Below are positions 54,347 through 64,000 of a DNA stretch of 64,000 nucleotides, in pieces (position 1 is the first letter of the stretch; each line of letters begins with the position of its first letter). Made by a program: the position numbers and the translations under genes. The notes beneath the pieces are model-generated. The model saw only the letters and a list, made by a program, of their open reading frames with translations, was not told the origin of the DNA and made no database searches. This DNA comes from Setaria digitata (lineage: Eukaryota; Nematoda; Chromadorea; Rhabditida; Setariidae). The stretch covers positions 1 through 64,000 of the forward strand of contig RCAB01000297.1 in NCBI GenBank assembly GCA_003640385.1. Reading direction: 5' to 3'.

Positions 54347-57300
54347 AAAAACAAAAAAAAAAAAAAAAAAATTCATAAAAATGTCATTGGAATAGAAGAA
54401 TGGAAAGATCATTTCATGCAATATCATCATTCTCGTGTAAAGTTATCAAACTAAAATAGAACAAAAACTACACGATACAAACTCCGCCGTTGATAACAGA
54501 TTACCTATTGAATTTTTCAACTTACCAAACCCTATCCACCATTACGTTTAATTGATCATCTATCAGAAATCGATCATCAATTCAGAAACGTCTTGCCTTC
54601 CATGGTAGTATCACTACAGCCTTTTCCTCGCTTAAAATTTCTGCTTTTCACATATGTTGCAGAATAGCGCAAAATTTTTTTGAAGAACTCGAAAAATACG
54701 TAGCATAACCATTCCCCTTACTCAACCCTTCGCCATAAACCAGTCAAATTCGGATTTCTTTCATTTCTTTCAGCCAAAAAATGTTGAATTTTCTGCAGTT
54801 GCTAACTAATTCATCGATTTTGAATACCAAATGGGTGACAGCTTAAACGAGGACGTGGAAAATTATATTCCATAAAGCTGCTGAACATGAAGTAAGCCTC
54901 TATGTTAGGTAATATCGTGACTTTCACGATTGTTTCAAAAATCCTTCTAGTTGACTGTTTAAATTTAAATCTTCCTTCTATACTTGATGAAAAATGATTT
55001 CAACATATTTTCTAAATCTTTAAAGCGAAATTTTAAATATGAAATCATGCGCTTTCCATATAAGATTACTGAATATAGTGTGAATAAAATTATGATTCTG
55101 AAACTTATTCGAATTAATTTTAGAACATTATTTTTGAAACCATTTCAATGTCCAATGACGTGTGCCTCTCCCTCGAATTCCTGCTTGCTTCAGTGAAATA
55201 TATGCCAGTATAAAAATAACCTTTTTCATTTCCCTCTTTTTTTCTCCTTTTTCCTTTATGCTCCATGTCATGTCACTTCATTTTTCCGACTTGTCGGAAA
55301 AGCTTAACAGAAAGAGGGAGCAACCTCAAAAGTTCGAATGTATGCTTAATACTACTTAGTAACTTACACCAAAGTTTTCATCCTCGCTTCATTAAAAGCC
55401 TCTGAAAGGCGCTGTTGATGGTCGATAAGATTTGACAGATATCTTAAAATGAATAAATAATGAAATTTGATAAGGTGTGAAAAGTTATTATTGGATTTAA
55501 AGAATCAAAGCCTCTTTCTAATTATTTTTTTTTTAATTAAATCTTTCGGAATTCCGAAACTCAAATTTCGCCTGAACTAGGAATTTCAAAAGAAAAAAAT
55601 TCTATTTAAATGTGTGAACTTAGATCACCTGTTTCTCAACGGTGTCATTTTTTTGATTACTTCGTTAACATCAGCACCGTACTCAAGAAGTAAATAAATT
55701 GTTTTCGTTACTTCGAAATTTGGTGTACGAGGAGTGAGCATTGCCAGATGTAGCGGGGTTTTCTTATCCTTGTCTTCGGTATTTACTGGTGATCTGAACA
55801 ATTCTACACAGTCCTTATCTCCAATCAAACCATATCCTAACGACTGATTGTCAATCACTACTATTAATGAGGTCTATTCTTGAAATTACCTCCTAGAAAA
55901 CTGCTAAAATATTGTCGATAATGGAAGGATAAAAAAACTTATTTAGATCATTGATAATTTATATAACGACAGAAATGCTTATGCAAAATTGTTTAACATT
56001 TGCATTTAATATTTTTTTAAAGTTTACCTTAAATGTAGAAGGGTCTTTACTCGACACCAAAATTCGCACGATATAGCAAAGTGCAACGGAATTCGTCCCC
56101 TCATGTCATCAGGTATATCTAACCGTGCTCCATCACGAACAATTTGTCGTAACATATCATCAATTTCGTGTGCGGGACCACACGGTCTTTCGCATAACTT
56201 AAACAAAGAAAGAAAAACTGTTCTGAAAAATCATCATGAAACCTTAACTTTCAAGCAAAGGCGTTCATGTAAGGCAAGAACAATTATTTTACCTCAATTG
56301 CAACAGTTTTGCCGCGATACTTTTGGTTGAAATCAAAACCGCGCCTTTCCGGTACACAACGCCCGGTCCATCTAACAGCTGAGAGTTGATTGTTTAACAC
56401 TGCACTTCGAAACTGCTGAAAAGAAAACTTCGAACTTGTTATTTACTGTCGAAAAGAATAACTATCGCAATTTCTAGAATTTGAAATACTGTGAAATAAC
56501 AAAAAGTTAACTAAGCTGAAAAAAATAAGCCAATATACAAACTTTCCATGTATCAATCACTGTACGGAAATCAATCTAAGTGGCACACTGTTCGCGAGTG
56601 TGAAATAACGTACTATCATAGTCATATATCAGATTTTCCAGAAAGATAAAGCAGTAGGCTAAACTTTTCTGTTTTATTTTGTCTCACAAAAAATAAGTAG
56701 TGTAATTTTTTCGACCGCTACTGTAGGAAAAACCTTTAGATAACTATATCACATCGGTTCTTAAATTTAGAAAACAAAAGTTTTACTTCACCTCAAATGT
56801 TTGTAGAGGTTTTTCACGATTTTGCTGATGTCTACGAATTGTAGCAATTTCGATAGCCGAGATTTCAGCACTTGTCAGTGGCATCGGTAATTCTGCTGTC
56901 TCCATAGCAAGCATTTCTAGAGCTGAAATGTCTGATTCTGGTTCATCTGACTCATCGTCCACAGAAAACACAGGAGCGGTATTATCTACACTTGAAGGAG
57001 CCTGAAAGTTCTCATACTTAACAAAGTATGCCCTAAAAAATCCCTTTCAGTGAACAAAGACAAATAAAACGAAAAAAAAAAAAAAAACATACGCCTTGGT
57101 TAGAAGTTGTTTCTTCGGTAGATATCCGTTCACTAACAATATCATTGGTATTTGTTTCTTTCCTTTTTCTGCCATTTTTTTGCTTACTGTTGTTTTCAAG
57201 CACCTCATTGGTATTCATTAAAATCTTTCCTCGCGAAACAGTAGCTTTTCCTCTACTTCTTCTTGCTGATGCTCGACGCTGAGATTTACCTTGAAGACTG

Positions 57301-59624
57301 GCCAATGAATTTTGAGGTACAGAGCTTGACTTCTCTTCATCAGACGGTGGTCCCACTTCATCCACTACCAAATTTGGTACTTCATCGGCGAATTCAGCAC
57401 TTGTTGGCCGTACTTCAAGACTGGCTGGTGAAATGGCCTCCTGCATCAACTTTCTTGTTTGAAATTCTTAGAAAGTAGTAATTTCAACTCAAGAATGATA
57501 GAGCAAAGAAAAGAATCCATTTTCTTCTTAAACAAAAAGACAAAAAAAAGACATGAAAAGGATGACTCCTATTCATGTGATAATTTTACTCATCACCTCA
57601 TTTGATCGCAATGGTGTGGATGTTTTCTTCCGCCTTCCACGACCCCGACTTCCACCTCTTCCTCGCCCTGTGCGTTTACTACTGATATTACGTCCTGAAT
57701 TGCTACTTCTATTTAGTGCTGAAGACCCTTCGTCTTCTGTCGATGTGTCTGCCGCTACAATTTGTAAGCCACTATCCGAAAGCTTCGTTAACAATACTTC
57801 ATCTGGAATTTCTGCCTTTGCTGCAATTGTTGCTTCTGCGAACGTTGACAGTGTAGATTCCTTCGATTGCTCCTAGAAGAAATCATATTATACCTTATTT
57901 TACCATTTCATTCACCGAGAATCCTGATCATTATCACTTATTTACATAGTTCTATGAAAAGATTGCGAGACCATAAAGAAACATTGACAGCTACAAAATG
58001 TACAATACCTCAGCATCATTACTATTTGCATACATTTTGCTTTCATCTTTGATAACACTACGTTGTCCATCATCAACTGCCTTTTTCACACCCACTGATG
58101 TGTTATTTGCCTACAAAATCACCTTATCAAAAACAAATAGAGGAATTAAAAGCTATAAATTAAAATAACCAGTGGCAATTTCTTTTTTCAATATAACCTT
58201 AATGCCATGTACTGAAAAAAAAAAAAAAACCTTTCCACTTCGTCGTCTCCCTTTCCCAGTTTTCTTACTGCAGTCAGCTGATGAAGTTTCATTTACTGGT
58301 GAGCTCTCTGTTTTCATAACTGCCTTGAGCTTATTTCTTGTAACACGCCCTACATCCGGGGCAAGATTACACAGTAGCTGAAATAAGACTTGAATTCATT
58401 CGAAAATGGTGCGCGAATGAAGTAAATACTGTATCGAATGAAGTAAATACTAACATTATTAATCAGAATGATTGAAACCTGCCACTAAATGAGAAGAAAA
58501 TTCTAGTGGTAAGAGAGACTATCTGAAAGAGGTCTATACGCCTTTCATATCTTGAAATATCTTGAATCTTGAATGCCTACATATCTTGAAAAAGGTTCTT
58601 ATCACCTTTTCCGTTTCAGTTGGGATTCGATCCGGAATATACAGGCCTCCTAGTTCACGACTCTCAACGTCACCAAATCGATTCCACTCATCCGGTGTGA
58701 GAACTTCAACTGTTTCATACTCCCAACGGATTACGTGTCGACTATTTCGTTCATTGCTACTTTCCTGAAAGTATTTTAAGGTATTTTTAAACAGATATAA
58801 AACAAGCGAATATCTTCTATATCTTAAAAACATTAAATTGATGCTAGCATCCTTGCTATACATGTTTAAGGAAGTAAAGAACTGCCGCTACAATTTCCTC
58901 AATATCAAGCGACCTATATCATTGGATAATACCATGCGCTTATTACTTATACATTTATTTATTGTATAATCAAGAGTGAGTGAAACTCGTTTAAAATGTC
59001 CATCAATAACAGTTCTGTTAACATTCATGCTCATTTCAGCAACTTACCGAAGCATCATTGCTTCTACTGGTTGATGGTCGTGAATGCTCTCCATTCTCGT
59101 CATTTTTTGACTTCTGACTAACTTCATATTCAACAATTAGTCGATCACAACCATCCGTTAAATTCTCATACGGTTCCCATGTGTCTTCACTTTCGGAAAA
59201 CCCTTTCCAACGCACCTTGTACAGCTTTACACCTACTTCGTTCGTTTTAATTCCAACAATCTTTTCTACCTGCAGACACCACTTAACTATCCTGTCTTCC
59301 TCACTGATAAGAATGCCACAATTTAAGAGTGCAACAAAAAAAAAAAAATGTATGAGTGACAATCCCATTAATACGGGAATAAATATTATGACCGTAGTGT
59401 TAAACAAATCAGATCATGCAATCATAAACTTCATTACCATATAACTTTTGCAAGTAATTTGAGAATATGATTGCGGGAATTACGATTCTGAAATCTTATT
59501 AGTTAACTTGTTTCTGAAAACATCATACCGCATAAGTCTCGCCGACAACTTTTGATTCTGAACTAAAATGTACCAATTCTGTTTCGTCCGTATCAGCTGT
59601 GGCTGTTTCAGATACATTAGTCAT
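51160..59624 (-). CDS. Chromodomain-ankyrin protein, MPHOSPH8-like
   Basis: Seventeen minus-strand exons: 59624-59529, 59269-59048, 58764-58606, 58377-58231, 58110-58009, 57872-57597, 57440-57093, 57001-56792, 56415-56293, 56197-56028, 55793-55629, 55442-55368, 52090-51916, 51832-51795, 51722-51668, 51603-51418 and 51255-51160; 880 aa. The chromodomain (about 30-85) has cage residues Y31, W53 and F56 (YKVRWKGFSESEDTWEPYENL), so methyl-lysine binding is likely. A charged Ser-rich middle carries the AT-hook-like GRGRGGSRGRGRRKK (311-325) and acidic patches. Two or three ankyrin repeats (about 590-665) include GRIPLHFAI and KTPLHLAML...LLLEYGADVNEV. Residues 674-880 are folded-looking but unassigned. 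Chromodomain at the start and ankyrins near the end, in about 860-880 aa, is the layout of the HUSH subunit MPHOSPH8. Exons 13-17 lie beyond a 3.3-kb intron; matching phase 2 links them, but they could belong to another gene. Confidence 0.8.
52091..55367 (-). other. 3.3-kb intron of the chromodomain gene
   Basis: By far the longest intron in the gene-dense half. It holds A-runs at 52591-52612 and 54312-54372, a purine-rich stretch at 53125-53200 and short chance frames. I could not find a further in-frame exon. A donor-like TTTG|GTAAGT at about 54529 on the minus strand has no open frame leading to it. Confidence 0.5.
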
Positions 59625-59636
59625 TCTTCTTTTGCT

Positions 59637-59642
59637 CTGAAA
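59637..59642 (-). promoter_or_regulatory. Likely spliced-leader acceptor of the chromodomain gene
   Basis: On the minus strand a long T-run ends in TTTCAG at 59637, and the ATG follows after 12 nt at 59624. Confidence 0.55.
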
Positions 59643-59662
59643 AAAAAAAAAAAAAAAAAAAA

Positions 59663-59927
59663 GGCCATTCTCCTATACTATCCCGTATCAGTATTGGTGT
59701 TTTCCAGTAGAAACTTACAATTTCTCTGAGCTTCCAAGAAGTGAAAAAAGGTACCGAAATATATTACTTCCATATCAGCCCGCCCCCCCCCCCGNGGCCA
59801 TTCTCCCTATGCTATCCCGTATCAGTATTGGTGTTTTCCAGTAGAAACTTACAATTTCTCTGAGCTTCCAAGAAGTGAAAAAAGGTACCGAAATATATTA
59901 CTTCCATATCAGCCCGCCCCCCCCCCC
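59663..59927. repeat. Unmerged contig overlap around N at 59795, with poly-C
   Basis: About 132 bp before and after the N are the same sequence, each ending in a run of C (about 12-13) inside CCCG...CG. Small indels and one substitution separate the copies. The C-run probably stopped assembly. Confidence 0.9.
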
Positions 59928-60635
59928 GCGACTTCTCATAATAATGAAACATCCCAGTACCATCACCTACTCACATAAACTAAGTTCATCCAAACATTTC
60001 TACGCCAAAGACCACACTTCATTTTTGCTACAACCAAATTACACCCATCATATATCACTTCGATTGAGACGTAATGAAAATGCCTTGTGTCTCTCCATAA
60101 ATTTCAGTCATATTTACTCAGGCTTTCAATTACTTCTATTTTGTTTTCCATGATACACTGTAGCATAACTTTAGTTTTGCTTTTCCTAAATCAAATAAAA
60201 AATACTTAAATACTCTGAACTAAGTCATTATCGTTGCCATTTCATAAAGGCGAAGAATTTAAGAAAAGAATTCCATCCCCCCATTTCCCGTCCCATTTTT
60301 CATTTTTCTCCTCCTTATTTAGAGTAGATGAAAGGCAGCTACTAATTGGATACAACATAATTTAGAATGTAACAATAGAAAAGAAAGAGAAAGAAGAAAG
60401 AAGTTCAATTAAAGCGAACTTTCTTAAATTAATTGTTTTACAATTAACGAAATCACAACAGACTATCACGAATAATATTGCAAATTTTTTTCCTTTTCTA
60501 AAATTTATAGACTAAAATTATGATATTATCGTAAAGGAAAAAAAAAAAAACCTTTTTCCCTCATCAGAATATTACAGTTACGGTCTTTTAAGAGATTTCC
60601 TGAAAAAGAAAAAGATAAGATGAAAGAACAAATAC

Positions 60636-60714
60636 CTCCAAGATATCGGCAATCACCCGTCCATACTTTTATGGTTTTACCAACCTTCCGGTATTCCGCG
60701 GTTCGTTTAGTATA
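60636..60714 (-). other. Possible orphan coding or 5' UTR exon
   Basis: On the minus strand TTAACAG precedes 79 nt open in one frame, reading YTKRTAEYRKVGKTIKVW and then TGDCRYLG, followed by a GTATTT donor. It is far less AT-rich than its surroundings. It could be a first, untranslated exon of the chromodomain gene (joining to exon 1 puts the ATG out of frame) or part of an unseen gene. Confidence 0.25.
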
Positions 60715-60946
60715 CTGTTAAGATGATTCGTCAACGTGTATGTATATTCGTTATTTACGTTTACTGTTTTATTGTTTCTAATTTTTTGCGTTTGCATAAA
60801 GAATTACATCCATCTTTACGTGAACTATTATATTAGTCTTCCGTTTGCCATACGTCTTTTTCTTTGCATTTTTATTTTCTCGACGTATAGATCTATAATT
60901 TATTCCCATTTTTCTACACGCGATAGATGTCTGTTCTTTTTTTTTT

Positions 60947-61015
60947 TTTCACGTAAACTCTACGTGAGGTATCGTGTCTGNTTTCACGTAAACTCTACGT
61001 GAGATATCGTGTCTG
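60947..61015. repeat. 34-bp contig overlap around N at 60981
   Basis: TTTCACGTAAACTCTACGTG and the following bases are repeated on both sides of the N with one difference. Each copy also has an ACGTAAACTCTACGT inverted motif. Confidence 0.85.
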
Positions 61016-61318
61016 TCATCATTTTTCTCCTAGATAAAATCTTCCCTCGATCTTTTTTTTTTTTAACATGTCGAATCATATCTGTTGTCAACTTTCAAAA
61101 GAATTTTTTTTTTTTGATGGCTACTAATAGTGATAATTATTAGGATGATAATTACTTGATATTATGGTACTATTGGAAATATAAAATTAATTATATTTCT
61201 TTTTTCTCTCATCCAGGTGTTTGTTTATTTCTTCACTTCTTTAACCGTATAAAGTGCATATTTTTATTTCTTTTATTTGTTCACACATTGACTAAGTAGT
61301 TATTTGCTGAATGTCTAT

Positions 61319-61338
61319 CTCTCTCTCTCTCTCTCTCT
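61319..61338. repeat. (CT)n microsatellite
   Basis: Ten CT units upstream of sax-1. Confidence 0.9.
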
Positions 61339-62218
61339 TTTCTTTTCTCTCTATATGAAATAGAATGAGCAAATATTGAAAATTATTTATTTTATGTAAC
61401 TGGAATAGAAAATATCTAGTTTGCACATTAATTTATGTTTATTTTACAAATCATTAAATCAATTATTTCGTCGATAACTTAGATATTATTGAAAAAAATA
61501 CTGTTACTAAAAGGAAACTGGTAAAAGTAAAATGCATTTTCGTTAGAATCTAAAACGATTGTTTGCATAGCATTTTACAAATATCATTATCAGTAAGTAA
61601 GTATATTTAAAATTTAACAATAATATTACAAGAAATTGTAGTATGGTTTTAACAAATGAATAATTTATTAAGCTTTGTCATTATGGACCTTTATTTTCTT
61701 ATATGTATACTTACAGCTGTTTTATTATTATTTTCTTTATTTAGGTTTGCAATGGTATTTCTATCAATATGTTTGTTGATAATTGGTGAACTATTTTAAG
61801 GGCGTTTTTTTTTTTCTTTTTATTATTTGTTTTACATTAAGTTGAAAAATAGTGCTAGATTTTAAAAAAAGCCGCCATTCTTAGTGTCCAGATTTATATA
61901 AATGTATTATCATTATGCTTCGTTTCTATTTATACGAATAGATATTCATTGTATATAATGTAACTTGGTTTCTGATTACATAGGCATTAGTACTACTTGA
62001 CAAATGAGAAATAATTTAAAATCTAAAACAGTGGGACAAATTCTTTGGTGTTGTTGGATTTTTGGACAAATATTGATTAATAATACGATTGGAGACGTAA
62101 AAATAAGTGAAATTTGAAAGTACTGGATAATTTTTAGGAAGCATTGGACGCGTTGCTGAAGAAAGTGCTGGCCGGGGATCATTTATGTTGGCCGTGCACT
62201 GCATGTTTCGTTAGAAAG

Positions 62219-63931
<1,713 letters not shown>

Positions 63932-64000
63932 TAGTAGAAAAAAAAATGATTTTGAAATTTTTTGAAAAGTTGGCTTCGGAATTTTGAAGCGTTTTCCTGT

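Larger units (their letters stand above)
59637..62137. other. Upstream region between the chromodomain gene and sax-1
   Basis: Divergent upstream region of about 2.5 kb. It contains the 59663-59927 and 60947-61015 overlaps, a CT tract at 61319 and one possible minus-strand exon at 60636-60714. The promoters of both genes should lie here; I see no clear core elements. Confidence 0.5.

Noticed and set aside
53003..55359. Short frames in the large intron (both strands)
   Set aside because: Biased composition (Phe/Ser runs or poly-Lys), no splice-compatible boundaries, no recognised domain.

Overview
The window looks like nuclear DNA of a nematode, probably a parasitic clade III (filarial or spirurid) species. 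The reasons are extreme AT-richness with dozens of A or T homopolymers, introns ending in TTTCAG, start codons placed 1-32 nt behind 3' splice sites with no upstream exon (typical of spliced-leader trans-splicing), and an nlp-13-like neuropeptide precursor. The species call is inference. I see no rRNA, tRNA, CRISPR, transposase or bacterial-type operon.

Layout. Positions 1-30 kb are gene-poor: one small neuropeptide gene (12324-14563, +) sits in AT-rich DNA with a 534-bp perfect (ATT)n tract, a 57-bp minisatellite and several palindromes. At 30.3-33.4 kb is a secreted, probably GPI-anchored Ly6/three-finger protein gene (+). From 35 kb the window is gene-dense: Eco1/ESCO cohesin acetyltransferase (35074-37148, -), an SRSF10-like SR splicing factor (39478-42850, -), GPATCH11 (43496-45535, +), CWF19L1 (46203-50653, +), a large chromodomain plus ankyrin protein resembling MPHOSPH8 (51160-59624, -), and the 5' part of an NDR kinase, sax-1/STK38 (62219 to the window edge, +).

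I assembled each multi-exon model by hand, joining exons so that splice phases agree and the total coding length divides by three. The models give proteins of 138, 283 (or 234), 328, 348, 301, 528 and 880 aa, and 224 aa of the truncated kinase. CWF19L1 and the chromodomain protein come out near the lengths I recall for their human relatives.

Three neighbouring genes act in pre-mRNA splicing (SRSF10-like, GPATCH11, CWF19L1). Two of them diverge from a ~645-bp shared promoter region, and the second and third lie head to tail. Two others concern chromosomes: cohesin acetylation and histone-methyl reading.

Assembly caution. Most of the single N positions are scaffold joins. Seven are flanked by near-identical direct repeats of 15-133 bp that look like unmerged contig overlaps, not real duplications. 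The best biological lead is the chromodomain/ankyrin protein with its unassigned C-terminal region. No wholly new system is proven here.
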